A stretch of 64,000 bases of DNA, from NCBI GenBank assembly GCA_017395065.1, contig JAFPWH010000032.1, positions 29,974 to 93,973 of the forward strand. The letters are read 5' to 3'. This stretch comes from Clostridia bacterium (lineage in GTDB: Bacteria; Bacillota; Clostridia; Christensenellales; Aristaeellaceae). How positions within the stretch are numbered: the first letter of the stretch is position 1; each line of letters opens with the position of its first letter. The position numbers and the translations under genes were made by a program. Shown here piece by piece: positions 53,812-63,368 of the stretch. The notes beneath the pieces were generated by a model. That model did not search any database. It saw only the letters and a program-made list of their open reading frames with translations, and had not been told where the DNA came from.

Positions 53812-53840
53812 TTGCAGAGCAAGTTGAAGTGTGGTATAAT
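53812..53840 (+). promoter_or_regulatory. Promoter of the LRR protein gene
   Basis: TTGCAG (53812-53817) and TATAAT (53835-53840) are 17 bases apart, with a 30-base leader holding GGGAGG before the ATG. Confidence 0.8.
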
Positions 53841-53875
53841 TCTGTCAGATAGTCCATAGACTGGGAGGTATCTGT

Positions 53876-55450
53876 ATGAAACGTTTGATGCTTATTCTTA
53901 TTGCACTCCTGCTGGTTACCCTGGTGACGGCAGCAATGGCTGAAGGCGACGCCGCGGACGCAGGGCAGGTGAAGTACAAATTCACCGTTCTTGAGGACGG
54001 CACGGCGATGCTGACTTCTTGTTCTGCAAATGGCATTGAAATCCTCGAACTGCCGGAAACTGTCACCGACAGCGAAGGTACGACTTATACGGTTACGAGA
54101 TTGGCGGCAGATTTGTTCGTCGATGCTGCTGTCATTTGCATTCCCGACAGTGTGACGGTTTCTGCGGAGGAAGGCTTGCAGAATATCGCTTTCGCTTATG
54201 AATTCCGCGTTTCTGATACACATCCGACCATGGCGGTAATCGACGGGGTACTATTCAATAAAACAGAGAGATCTCTGATCCGCTATCCAATGAAAAAGGA
54301 GGCAGCTGGATATACGATCCCGGAAGGCGTTGCAGCAATTGCTCCTTATGCGTTCAGCGGTTATTCAAAACTGTCAGTGCTTACCATCCCGGACAGCTTG
54401 ATGAGTGTCGGTCACAATGCGTTCTTCAACAGTGGCATAAAGACTTTTAACATATCCGCTTCCAACCCTGTTCTGGCAGTTGAAGCCGGAGTGCTTTATG
54501 ACAAGCGAGAGAGAGCCTTGATAACAGTGCTGACAGATATCGTGCCCGTATTTTCCATACCTGAAGGCATTGAGAGGATTGAGGATTACGCATTTAACTA
54601 TAATAAAGTAATAAAAACACTGCATCTTCCCTCAACTCTCAGAAGTATTGGAAAAGACGCATTCTATCAATCCTCTCTGGAAGAGATCCAGTTTAACGAA
54701 GGCCTGGAACATATTGGTTATGAAGCCTTCTTCAGCACAAAAATCGTGGAGGTTACACTCCCGACTTCACTTACGGAAATCGGTGAACGTGCCTTTGCCG
54801 CAAATTCTCTGTTGACTGACGTAATAATCCCGGAAGGGTGCGCGGCAACCATCGGAATACAGTGCTTTAGCACTAGTTCCATCGAGACGATAACAATACC
54901 GTCCTCGATCTCAGAAATCGGGACATTTTGTTTTGCGTATAATGAGAACCTTAAAGAGGCTGTGCTATTATGCCCGTTAGAGAGTTTGCCGGCTATATTC
55001 TATCGCTGCAGAAGCCTTGAAAAGGTGAGCTTGCCCGATAGCTTGCAAACTATTGAACTGAACGCATTCTACCTTTGCGAGAGTCTGTCACATATCGAGC
55101 TGCCGGCGGAGCTGAAGAGTATCGAGGTTAATGCCTTCAGGGATTGTAAATCACTGAAAGAACTCTACCTCCCCGTAAGCATAACCGATATCTCTTCCGG
55201 CGCATTCAGTGGGGTGGACGATATCGTTTTCTCCGTAGAACACAACAGCAACGCAGAAGCACTCTGTATAAAATACGGCTGGAGTTATGTGAGCGAAGGC
55301 GAAGCAGACCTCTCGGCAAACATCCCTGACTGGCTCAAAGCTGCCGAGGAAACCTTCCCGACCCATTGCCCCGAATGCAACTACACGCTGCCTGAAGCGT
55401 GTGACTACAACTACTGTCCAATGTGCGGCGCCGAGCTCAGGGGAAACTGA
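53876..55450 (+). CDS. Secreted BspA-like leucine-rich-repeat protein with C-terminal zinc ribbon
   Basis: At 524 residues, it has a signal peptide (MKRLMLILIALLLVTLVTAAMA), then about ten LRR_5 (BspA-type) repeats from about residue 60 to 465, visible as IP-SL--IG--AF--- and similar. The last 45 residues read PDWLKAAEE, then two CxxC pairs (CPEC, CPMC) 18 residues apart around LPE-CDYNY, a zinc-ribbon shape rare in exported proteins. BspA-type LRR proteins bind host matrix or other cells. No LPxTG motif is seen. The gene has its own promoter and is slightly lower in GC than the housekeeping part. Confidence 0.85.
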   Translation: MKRLMLILIALLLVTLVTAAMAEGDAADAGQVKYKFTVLEDGTAMLTSCSANGIEILELPETVTDSEGTTYTVTRLAADLFVDAAVICIPDSVTVSAEEGLQNIAFAYEFRVSDTHPTMAVIDGVLFNKTERSLIRYPMKKEAAGYTIPEGVAAIAPYAFSGYSKLSVLTIPDSLMSVGHNAFFNSGIKTFNISASNPVLAVEAGVLYDKRERALITVLTDIVPVFSIPEGIERIEDYAFNYNKVIKTLHLPSTLRSIGKDAFYQSSLEEIQFNEGLEHIGYEAFFSTKIVEVTLPTSLTEIGERAFAANSLLTDVIIPEGCAATIGIQCFSTSSIETITIPSSISEIGTFCFAYNENLKEAVLLCPLESLPAIFYRCRSLEKVSLPDSLQTIELNAFYLCESLSHIELPAELKSIEVNAFRDCKSLKELYLPVSITDISSGAFSGVDDIVFSVEHNSNAEALCIKYGWSYVSEGEADLSANIPDWLKAAEETFPTHCPECNYTLPEACDYNYCPMCGAELRGN

Positions 55451-55472
55451 GCGAAAACGGTATAGTGAACTG

Positions 55473-55512
55473 CGCCCCGTGCGCCATAAAAGTGACGGGG
55501 CGTCTCTCTTTT
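55473..55512 (+). terminator. Terminator after the LRR gene
   Basis: CGCCCCGT (55473-55480) pairs with ACGGGGCG (55495-55502), followed by a T-rich stretch ending TTTTA. Confidence 0.7.
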
Positions 55513-55578
55513 AATTCTGCCCGGCACGCACGTTGATTCTCCTCCGTTATAAAATGCATGTGAAAAGAGGTAGCACTT

Positions 55579-58116
55579 ATGAAGAGAATACTTACTGTAC
55601 TGCTCCTTCTGGTATTTGCCCTGCCGGCCTTTGCCGAAGCACCCGAGAGCTTTACAGGGACGTGGTTTGCGGAAAGCATGTCGGTTCCGGCTTATACCTT
55701 TGAACCGCTTTTCCCATATGATGGAGAGCCCGGCATTTTCGGTATGATCCTCAACGATGATGGGAGCGGCACGATCGTTCGCGGCAATATCACTGAAGAG
55801 TGCCGTTATTCAGACACATCCTTGACTGTCGGCGAATCGTCATATCCACTGGTCTTTGTCGGCGACAGGATCTATGTTTCGGGACTCGAAGACCCGAACG
55901 ATGCCGGCGATATGAAGTACGATTTCGTGTTTGGCCGGACACTGAGCTATCACCTGCTGCCCATGCCTTGCGATGCTGAAAATGCGGACGCACTCGCCGG
56001 AAATTATGTCGGTGCATATATGCAGCTTGGCGGCAAGATCGCGGACATTGAAAACGACGGACTCACTGTTACGGTCGCGCAGGACAGCGTGGATTTCTTT
56101 GGACTTTATCTTCCTGTCCGCTTTGAGGATGGCACGCTGCGCGCCAAGCTGGGCGGAGACACGGGTTCTTCACTGCTCGATGACTGTACCGACATATTGA
56201 TCAGACCCTGTGAGCTCAACGGCGTTATGGTCTTTGAGCTGTGGAGCGATAAAGAATTGTATATGCGGCTGTATTTCCGTGAAGCATCCATGGGAAACGA
56301 GTCTGGCGAAAGAGCGCCGGACGCGGCGAGCATATCGGGTTCATCCGCAAAACGCATCTACAGCTTCGATGAAAGTGCTGTAGCGACGCCGTCGGACAGC
56401 GATATCATCATCGACGTTCCCTTAGAGGGCTTTGAACGCATCGGCATGGATGTTTCGGGATTCATGACCGCTGTAAAGACGAATGGAATACCGACCGAAG
56501 ACATCCGGCTTATCTCGCTCAGCCCAGCCGGAAAAACGGGCATTGCTTTTCTTAACGACATTCCGCTTGCCTACTGCGACGGGCAGTACCGCGTAGTCTA
56601 TCCAAGCGCAGAGCGCGGCTGTGACGACGTCAACGGTTCCATGCTCATGGACTTTTACGGCAAAGGAATCCGGAGCATAGGCAGCGAAGGTGTTTGTTAT
56701 TCTGCCGATGGCAGGTATGCAGCAGTACTCAACAACAGGCAAGTCACCGTGCAAAACAGGCATATCGATCCCATCCTCATTGATCTGTACTCGGGCGAAG
56801 CGATTATTCTATCGGCTTACGGCAGCAGTATGCGGGATGAAGACTTTGGAAACACCGTATCCGTAAGCTTTACGAGCGACAGTGCCGGCCTGTATTGCGC
56901 AGTGAGACGGTTGGGATATTACGAGCTGAGGCGGATCGACATTGAATCTTTGGAAGATCGGCTGATCGTTAAAACCCCGGAGGGACTCATCAACACGATC
57001 TTCGGTGCTTCATGGTGCTATCCGAATCTGTGCCGGTTGAGGGACGGCAGCTTCCTTTTCCTGAGCGATACAAATGACACCAGAAGACCTCAAAGTATAA
57101 CACGGGTCAGCAGCTCTGACGGGATCGATTATCGCGTTCAACCCCATGATCTGCCCGCGTCGATTCGTTATACCAGAACGGAGCTGCTTCGGTATTCGGC
57201 GGTTTCGAACAAAGCCTTCGTCGTCAGTGAGGGCTCTGCCACGATGACGTCAAGCTCTCAGGCGCCCATCATTCTTCCCGGCTTCCTTTGCCGTTTTGAC
57301 TGCGACGAAGGTTTCAGCGGCATCGACGAGCTGTGGGCCATCGACTGTGAAAACCAGTGTACCGTCCGCTTCACGGGCAGTGAAATCGAGACGTTGTTTA
57401 GCGAACCGCAGACAATGAGCACATTGAACCGCTGCGCCGTTATCCTTGATGCGGAGCAGTCGCCCGACGGAAACTGCGTCCTGATCCTCGCTGCTTATTA
57501 TCCGGAAGGCTCTTTGCAGGGCAGAAAAGCGCTGCTGATGTTGGATTTAAGGGATATGAGCATACAGGCAGTGAGCGGCATAGACGCTGAAACGATCCTT
57601 TCGCCGGGCGTTGCGAGCGAATATGAGCCCTGCATGTCGTGGGACGGTGACACGCTCTTTGTCGAAACCAAAGACGGGATCCTCCGATACGAGGCAAAGC
57701 AATCCGGCGACGACGTGGCAGAGGACATAATTGCAGAAGACGCAGTAAAAGCACTCGCGGAAGAGGCGGAAAAAGCGCTCGCCGAGGAAACAGAAAGGGC
57801 CCTTGCGGAAGAGCTTGCAAGGGGCGCTGAGGAAGCGGTACAGGAAACCGAAGAAACAGAGACGGCATATGACGAAACGCCGGATGCCGATGACGAACTG
57901 CCCGACTGGCTCAGACCCACGCCGGCCCCATCTCAAGTCCACTGCCCCGATTGCGGTCATGTGCTGCCCGAAGATAACGGTTTCAACTATTGTCCCTATT
58001 GCAGGGCTTTGCTTTTCGTAAGCGTGACTCGCTGCCCTGCTTGTGACTGCGCACTGCCCGAGGGCAACAACTTCAATTATTGTCCTTATTGCAGGGCGGT
58101 GCTCAGGGAAGGCTGA
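55579..58116 (+). CDS. Large secreted protein with two C-terminal zinc ribbons
   Basis: I do not recognise the main body of this 845-residue protein. It has a signal peptide (MKRILTVLLLLVFALPAFAEAPE), a beta-rich region of about 250 residues (TGTWFAESM, GTIVRGNITEECRYSD-like start), then a longer part with repeated strand patterns that may form a propeller (SADGRYAAVLNNRQVTV, SPDGNCVLILAAYY). Residues about 715-760 are an Ala/Glu-rich helical stretch. The end repeats a DWLRP linker and two zinc ribbons with CPDC/CPYC and CPAC/CPYC around LPE and FNY, like the LRR protein next door. The start has AAGAGG eight bases upstream. Confidence 0.72.
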   Translation: MKRILTVLLLLVFALPAFAEAPESFTGTWFAESMSVPAYTFEPLFPYDGEPGIFGMILNDDGSGTIVRGNITEECRYSDTSLTVGESSYPLVFVGDRIYVSGLEDPNDAGDMKYDFVFGRTLSYHLLPMPCDAENADALAGNYVGAYMQLGGKIADIENDGLTVTVAQDSVDFFGLYLPVRFEDGTLRAKLGGDTGSSLLDDCTDILIRPCELNGVMVFELWSDKELYMRLYFREASMGNESGERAPDAASISGSSAKRIYSFDESAVATPSDSDIIIDVPLEGFERIGMDVSGFMTAVKTNGIPTEDIRLISLSPAGKTGIAFLNDIPLAYCDGQYRVVYPSAERGCDDVNGSMLMDFYGKGIRSIGSEGVCYSADGRYAAVLNNRQVTVQNRHIDPILIDLYSGEAIILSAYGSSMRDEDFGNTVSVSFTSDSAGLYCAVRRLGYYELRRIDIESLEDRLIVKTPEGLINTIFGASWCYPNLCRLRDGSFLFLSDTNDTRRPQSITRVSSSDGIDYRVQPHDLPASIRYTRTELLRYSAVSNKAFVVSEGSATMTSSSQAPIILPGFLCRFDCDEGFSGIDELWAIDCENQCTVRFTGSEIETLFSEPQTMSTLNRCAVILDAEQSPDGNCVLILAAYYPEGSLQGRKALLMLDLRDMSIQAVSGIDAETILSPGVASEYEPCMSWDGDTLFVETKDGILRYEAKQSGDDVAEDIIAEDAVKALAEEAEKALAEETERALAEELARGAEEAVQETEETETAYDETPDADDELPDWLRPTPAPSQVHCPDCGHVLPEDNGFNYCPYCRALLFVSVTRCPACDCALPEGNNFNYCPYCRAVLREG

Positions 58117-58163
58117 GAACCAAGGCGAGCATTGCGGTATACTATCTAACCCTGAATAAACTG

Positions 58164-58214
58164 CACCCCATTTGTTAGACAAGTCACGTTTTACTTGAAT
58201 TAACAAATGGGGTG
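58164..58214 (+). repeat. 14-bp inverted repeat, possible insertion-sequence end
   Basis: CACCCCATTTGTTA (58164-58177) and TAACAAATGGGGTG (58201-58214) are exact inverted repeats, with CAAGT/ACTTG inside. The stretch TGAATAAACTGCACCCCATTT before it recalls the ends of IS3-family elements, and an ATG with ATGCCGCCAGGAAAGAGCC follows, as a cut-off first frame would. No transposase body remains. It could also be a plain terminator for the gene before it. Confidence 0.4.
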
Positions 58215-58254
58215 ATTTATGCCGCCAGGAAAGAGCCAAAGCACTTGCGCTACT

Positions 58255-58290
58255 ACCGGTGAACATGGCGGAAGTGTTCGGGGCAGAGGG
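58255..58290 (+). pseudogene. Short relic of the integrase tail
   Basis: The bases read VNMAEVFG and then GAEGG, the same C-terminal tail as the integrase relics at 53.7 and 63.6 kb. Only about a dozen codons remain; the upstream part has been replaced by the inverted-repeat element. Confidence 0.6.
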
Positions 58291-58294
58291 GGGA

Positions 58295-58318
58295 AGGATG
58301 AGAAATCATCCTCCTTTT
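58295..58318 (+). terminator. Terminator after the second integrase relic
   Basis: AGGATGA (58295-58301) and TCATCCT (58306-58312) form a stem with a GAAA loop, followed by CCTTTT. Confidence 0.75.
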
Positions 58319-58354
58319 GTGCTTTCAAAAGTATCATAAACCGACTGTCAGCCC

Positions 58355-58383
58355 TTGCCAAATCAGCACTTATATGCTATAAT
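58355..58383 (+). promoter_or_regulatory. Promoter upstream of the giant repeat-protein gene
   Basis: TTGCCA (58355-58360) and TATAAT (58378-58383) are 17 bases apart. About 200 bases of leader follow before the gene at 58591. Confidence 0.82.
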
Positions 58384-58438
58384 GTTAAATGTATATGTGT
58401 TCCCTCTGAACAGCAGATTATAAAAGGAGTTGACAAAG

Positions 58439-58555
58439 ATGGCCGGGAGCGTTCCGCTGAGAACCGATGGACGTCCCGGGAGAAGTCTGCCCCGGCTGCT
58501 GCCAGAGGGGTTGACGGGACGCGGCTGCATTGCCGCGCTTTTTTGTTCGCGATGA
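58439..58555 (+). promoter_or_regulatory. Structured leader with terminator; possible 38-codon leader ORF
   Basis: In the leader, CGTCCCG and CGGGACG (7 bp) enclose CCCC-GGC-TGCT-GCC-AGA-GGGG, a nested helix, and are followed by CGCGGC-TGCATT-GCCGCG and six T, a terminator. This is the layout of a riboswitch or attenuator. The same bases hold an open frame from ATG 58439 to TGA 58555 with AAAGGAG nine bases upstream, coding 38 residues with no recognisable feature. Whether the peptide or the RNA fold matters is not known; no named riboswitch consensus fits. Confidence 0.5.
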
Positions 58556-58590
58556 CCTGACGAAAGATTCTGACAAGGAGGATTCAATAA

Positions 58591-61500
58591 ATGACGTTCA
58601 AACGATTTGCGGCGCTGATGCTGTCGCTACTGATGCTGCTGACGGTGCTGCCGGAGCTTTTGCCCGCGGCGCAGGCCAAGCCGTCTGAGGCGGGATGCGC
58701 CAAATCGCCGACAGGCCGGCACGCGTGGGGCGGAAGACCCAGAGACGCCTGGTGCGACTACGCGGGCGGCGTGGTCTGGCAATGCAGCTATTGCGGCAAA
58801 ACGATTTTTGAGGAGGATACGCCCGCGCTGGGGCACAACTGGGGCGAGTGGACTACGACCAAGGAGCCATCCTGCACGGAAAAGGGTTCCCGCACGCGCA
58901 CCTGCAAGCGCTGCCAAAAGGTAGAGACGCAGGAGATCGCCGCGCGGGGGCACTACTTTCCCAACCCCTGGACGACCATCAGCGAGCCTACCTGCACCGA
59001 GGTCGGTCACAAAATGAACACCTGTGTGCGTGTAAACCGCGGCGTTCCCTGCGGCTACGAGTGGTGGCGGGAGATCCCGGCGCTTGGCCACGACTGGGGC
59101 GAATGGCACGTGATAAAGACACCCACCGCCGAAGAGGACGGCATAGAGCAGCGCGAGTGCTCCCGCTGCGGCATAACGGAGCAAAGGCCGCTGACTTTGG
59201 AGGACTACGCCGACAGTGCGTCGCTTTCTCTCAGCGTGAGTTTTGACAAAGACAGGACATATAAGGCGGACGAAACCGTAACATTTCATTGCACAGTCAT
59301 GAACAACGGAAATGTGCCGCTGTGGATCGAAGCCGTTTACATGGAGTTTCAGAATGACGATGATATGCTCGAATCCTCTCCTCATGAGGATAAAACGCTT
59401 GGGCCGGGGGAAAGCCTTATTACCACGGTAACGTATACCTGCACGCAGGAGGACGAAGACAGGCGCTATGTCAGCGCAACGCTGTTTGCCCGCGGCCTGG
59501 AGACCGATAAGCTGGACACAGAAAAATACGTCGTCAGCAATTTTGTGCCCGCCGTCATAAACCTCGACGATTTCATGGACTATGAACTCATCGTGGAGAA
59601 AACCGAACGCTTTAAGCCCGAGAACGGCTTATACTATACAGCAGCGGAAACGATAACCTATAAGATCGTCGTGACCAACCGGTTCGACAGGACGCTGCAC
59701 AATGTCACGGTGGAGGACATTCCCGACGGCCTGACCGCAAGCATTTACACGCTTGGCGTTATCGAGGAACTGCCGCCCTATGCTTCGAGGTCTTTTGAAA
59801 CGTTGTACACCGTTACCGAAGAGGACTGCGCACGAGGCTATCACCTCAACCTCGCTTACGCGCAGGGCGAAGATACCAACGGCACGACTGCCGAGGTCAG
59901 CAGTCCATGCGGTGTCGACAAAGTGAAGGTTGAAAAGGAGGAGATCAGTACTCCCGCAAACGGCGCCTTCTACACAGAGGGCGAGACGATAGATTACGTA
60001 ATCACCGTAAGCAACTTAAGCAAAGCTGACCTGAACGACGTATGGGTGTACGATGTCCCCGAAAATTGGGAAATCGGCTACGCGCTGGACAGCGGGATCA
60101 CGCTTGCTCCGGGCGAGCAGCGTCAATACGTTTACCACTATACCGTTATCGCCGGGGATTGCGACATGGGCTTTATGCGCAACCAGGCGTCCGTATCCTG
60201 GGAGGATCAGGATCACCCGACCGGTTCAAGGCACACTGAGAGCAGTTTCGTGACATCTCCTTGCGGCCGGGTCAGTGAATTGCTCATAACAAAGGCCGTG
60301 ACCTCTGCGCCGGCCAACGGCGAATACTATGTCGACGGTGAGACCATCACCTATGTGATCGAGGTATGGAACCTGACGGATTATCCGCTGTACGATCTGG
60401 AGGTCTACGATAACCGTAACGACAATGAATATGCCCGATCCCTGCTTGGCAGCGTTCCCGTGTTTGGCGCGCACGGGCATTTGAAATACAACTACGAGCA
60501 CGCGGTGGATGTGGATGATATCGCGAATTCACCTTACCCCAACAGCGCCACAGCCTTCTGGTACTCGGGCGATCCCACAGGCGCAGATGTCACTGCAAGC
60601 CCGAAGCGCGAAGAGAAGAGCAACGTGGTAGAGTGCCCCTGCGGCAAACCCAAAGCCGGTGTTCGCCTCAGCAAGTACGAAAAATCAACCCCCGCAAACG
60701 GCGAGTATTACGTGGAGGGCGAGAGCGTACGCTACTATGTGGTCATTCAAAACAATACCGACGGCCACGTGTTCGTCAGCGACTTTACGGACACGCTTTC
60801 CCCGATCGGCGACTTCTTCGGCGACCCCTACAGTTGGGGAGAGCTGTATCCGGACGAGGTCAATTCCGCGGAGTACTCCTACACAATCAACGACCTTGAC
60901 GTGCTGGTGGGTACCAAGAGCAACGCGGCCAGCATCGTTTGGCAGGACGAGGAGGGCAATACCTTCACCGCCTTGTCGAATACCGTCACCGTACCCACCG
61001 GAAAGGGAGAAGAACCGCGCGATGAGGTCACCCTCGAAAAGCGCGTGCTCTCCGTTCCGGCAAATGGCTATGCCTATGAAGTTGCCGAACAAATAATCTA
61101 CGAGGTGGTAATCACCAACAACTATCATACCATCGCTCAGGATGTGGAGATCAGCGATCCGCTTAAGGGCTCAGGCGAGAACAGCGTGATCGGGCATATC
61201 GATACGCTGCACATGCACGAAAGCTATTCCTACATCTACGTTTACACCGTAACCGCGGAAGACGCCGAGGCGGGCTATGTGCTTAACCAGGCCACCGCCA
61301 TCTGGACCGACGGCAGGACGCGGGAGCAGCACACTGGGAACTCCAATATCGTCACCGTGCCCGTTATGCATATCGTGCCGCCTGAACGGGTGCACGTATA
61401 TCTGGCCAAGTTTGAGGACAGCACTCCCGCAAACGGCCTATACTATGTTGAAGGCGAAACCGTGCGCTACGGCGTGTACTTCGTAAACGACGGAGACGGG

Positions 61501-63351
61501 GACGTATACGACGTGCGCCTCCACGACGACATGTTCAACCCGGACTGGAGCGCTTACCTTGGCGTCCCCGGTACAGTCAAAGCCGGCGAAACCTCCTCGA
61601 CCTTCTACTTTGAGCACGAGGTTACCGCCGAAGAGGCTATCCTTGGACATATCACAAACCAGGCGGCCGCCATGTACCGTCCCGAAGGTGATGCTTCGGA
61701 TGAAGGCGAAATGATCACCTCAAATGTTGTGATTGTCCTGACCGGTTTCCCCGAACCCGAGGACGAGCCGGTGGACTTTGAATTGCACAAAACGGTGGTC
61801 TCCACCTCCGCCAATGCCGGCTACTATGTAAAGGGTGAAACCGTAGCCTACCTTATCACTCTCGTCAACAATTCAGACCTTCCGCTCTTTATCGACCAGA
61901 CATGGGACCAGCTGTGGAACGCCGGGCTGATCTGGGAGGGCGATCTCGGCACCGGCACGGTGAACCCGCACGATTCTGTATCCTTCGGCTATACCCACCA
62001 GGTGACCCAAGAGGACGTGGACAACGGCCTGCTGACCAACGTGGTCGTGATGGACTTCTTTACGCAGAAGGCGGACGATCATATCGAATACTTCACGGCT
62101 ATGGACAGTGCGGAGGTTCTCTGTAAGGAAGGCCCGGAGCCGCCCGAGGAGCCGGACTATCCGGTTGTGATCAAGTATGAAACCAGCCATCCGGCCAACT
62201 GGAGCTATTACACAGAGAACGAGGTCGTGGAGTACGACGTTTGGGTCTACAACTACACGGGCCGCGATTTCTCCGACATCCGCGGCTACGACATACTGCT
62301 CGACACTCCGGGCTTCTATTTCGGCTCGATGCCCACGCTTGACGCGACTCCGGCCAAGTTCCACATTTACTACACTGTGACAGGCGCTGACGTAATCATG
62401 GGGAGCATCTACAACATCGCCTGGGTCACCATGTACGACGACACATATGAAAATGAATTTACCGTCTACTCCAACGACGTCACCGTGCCCACCGACGGCA
62501 TCATCGACCCGCCGGAAAAGCGCGCGACGGTCTGCGATTATCAGCTGCTGGCAAGCGGCGAAGGCGCGTATGAATACATGAACGTCTATTGCGCTGAGCA
62601 CGCCGGTGTACACGCGGCGACGGAAAAGCTGCTTGGAAGCGCTTCTTCGCCCGAGGAGACGAGCGTGGCCCTTGAGACCGCCGTGGGCCTCTGGCAGCGC
62701 TCGCTGGACAGCCAGTACCGGCGCCTGATCGATGCGGCCGAAGGAGATCTCAAAACCGCGCTCGAAAACGACCGGAGAGTGTTCGACGCCTATACAGAGG
62801 CGTACCGGGCTCGGCTTCAGGCGGAGGGGCTGGAGGCAGACAGCGTGAACCGGCTGCTGATCGACACACTGTGCGACAGGGTGTGCGAACTGTGCTGCAC
62901 CGCCGGCACCGCGCCTCAGGCGCGAAAGGACGTGCAAAGCGCAGGCATACGGACGATCGAGCGCCAGAGCGCAAACGAGTGCACCTGCACGCTCGACCGC
63001 AGCCATGTCGCCTATTTCACCAAGAGCCTGAACGTCTGCAACAGACATACGCCTCTGCTCAAAGCCGTCAGCCGGCTCTTTGCCGCTGCGGGCGAGGACG
63101 AACGGATGAAGGCCGTCGCCTGGGATAAGGAGAAGGCGTACTGGCTCGCGGAGCTGAACGGCCAGTACGAACAGATGATCAAAGCCCGGCCGGAGCTCGG
63201 GTACTGCCTCACTGTAGAGCGCGACGCATATATCGCAGCCGTCTCCGCCCGCATGAGCCTGTATGAGGCATATTATTCGTCAGACACTGCACTGATCAGC
63301 GAACTGGGCGCCCGCATGTGCCTTGAGCGCGCACTGAGCCTTTGTAAATAG
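58591..63351 (+). CDS. Giant secreted repeat protein (DUF11-like repeats, LprI-like end)
   Basis: The 1586-residue protein has a signal peptide (about residues 1-29), a Cys-rich N-terminal part with three GH-W-EW-type CxxC units (to about 205), and a long array of about eight beta repeats of roughly 120 residues each (starts near 334, 447, 567, 692, 815, 938, 1065 and 1192). Each begins near PANG-YY-EGE--Y-I-V-N and resembles DUF11/conserved-repeat Ig-like domains used as surface stalks. The end (about 1340-1586) has two helical segments around W---LN-QY with RDAYIAA and W---LDSQYRRL, like the lysozyme-inhibitor LprI fold. No LPxTG is seen. AAGGAGG precedes the ATG. Confidence 0.8.
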   Translation: MTFKRFAALMLSLLMLLTVLPELLPAAQAKPSEAGCAKSPTGRHAWGGRPRDAWCDYAGGVVWQCSYCGKTIFEEDTPALGHNWGEWTTTKEPSCTEKGSRTRTCKRCQKVETQEIAARGHYFPNPWTTISEPTCTEVGHKMNTCVRVNRGVPCGYEWWREIPALGHDWGEWHVIKTPTAEEDGIEQRECSRCGITEQRPLTLEDYADSASLSLSVSFDKDRTYKADETVTFHCTVMNNGNVPLWIEAVYMEFQNDDDMLESSPHEDKTLGPGESLITTVTYTCTQEDEDRRYVSATLFARGLETDKLDTEKYVVSNFVPAVINLDDFMDYELIVEKTERFKPENGLYYTAAETITYKIVVTNRFDRTLHNVTVEDIPDGLTASIYTLGVIEELPPYASRSFETLYTVTEEDCARGYHLNLAYAQGEDTNGTTAEVSSPCGVDKVKVEKEEISTPANGAFYTEGETIDYVITVSNLSKADLNDVWVYDVPENWEIGYALDSGITLAPGEQRQYVYHYTVIAGDCDMGFMRNQASVSWEDQDHPTGSRHTESSFVTSPCGRVSELLITKAVTSAPANGEYYVDGETITYVIEVWNLTDYPLYDLEVYDNRNDNEYARSLLGSVPVFGAHGHLKYNYEHAVDVDDIANSPYPNSATAFWYSGDPTGADVTASPKREEKSNVVECPCGKPKAGVRLSKYEKSTPANGEYYVEGESVRYYVVIQNNTDGHVFVSDFTDTLSPIGDFFGDPYSWGELYPDEVNSAEYSYTINDLDVLVGTKSNAASIVWQDEEGNTFTALSNTVTVPTGKGEEPRDEVTLEKRVLSVPANGYAYEVAEQIIYEVVITNNYHTIAQDVEISDPLKGSGENSVIGHIDTLHMHESYSYIYVYTVTAEDAEAGYVLNQATAIWTDGRTREQHTGNSNIVTVPVMHIVPPERVHVYLAKFEDSTPANGLYYVEGETVRYGVYFVNDGDGDVYDVRLHDDMFNPDWSAYLGVPGTVKAGETSSTFYFEHEVTAEEAILGHITNQAAAMYRPEGDASDEGEMITSNVVIVLTGFPEPEDEPVDFELHKTVVSTSANAGYYVKGETVAYLITLVNNSDLPLFIDQTWDQLWNAGLIWEGDLGTGTVNPHDSVSFGYTHQVTQEDVDNGLLTNVVVMDFFTQKADDHIEYFTAMDSAEVLCKEGPEPPEEPDYPVVIKYETSHPANWSYYTENEVVEYDVWVYNYTGRDFSDIRGYDILLDTPGFYFGSMPTLDATPAKFHIYYTVTGADVIMGSIYNIAWVTMYDDTYENEFTVYSNDVTVPTDGIIDPPEKRATVCDYQLLASGEGAYEYMNVYCAEHAGVHAATEKLLGSASSPEETSVALETAVGLWQRSLDSQYRRLIDAAEGDLKTALENDRRVFDAYTEAYRARLQAEGLEADSVNRLLIDTLCDRVCELCCTAGTAPQARKDVQSAGIRTIERQSANECTCTLDRSHVAYFTKSLNVCNRHTPLLKAVSRLFAAAGEDERMKAVAWDKEKAYWLAELNGQYEQMIKARPELGYCLTVERDAYIAAVSARMSLYEAYYSSDTALISELGARMCLERALSLCK

Positions 63352-63368
63352 TCAGGGCCATCAACATA

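Noticed and set aside
58219..58560. 113-residue open frame between secreted-protein genes
   Set aside because: It crosses the integrase tail, a terminator and a promoter; its sequence has no domain and no proper start context beyond the IS-like ATG.
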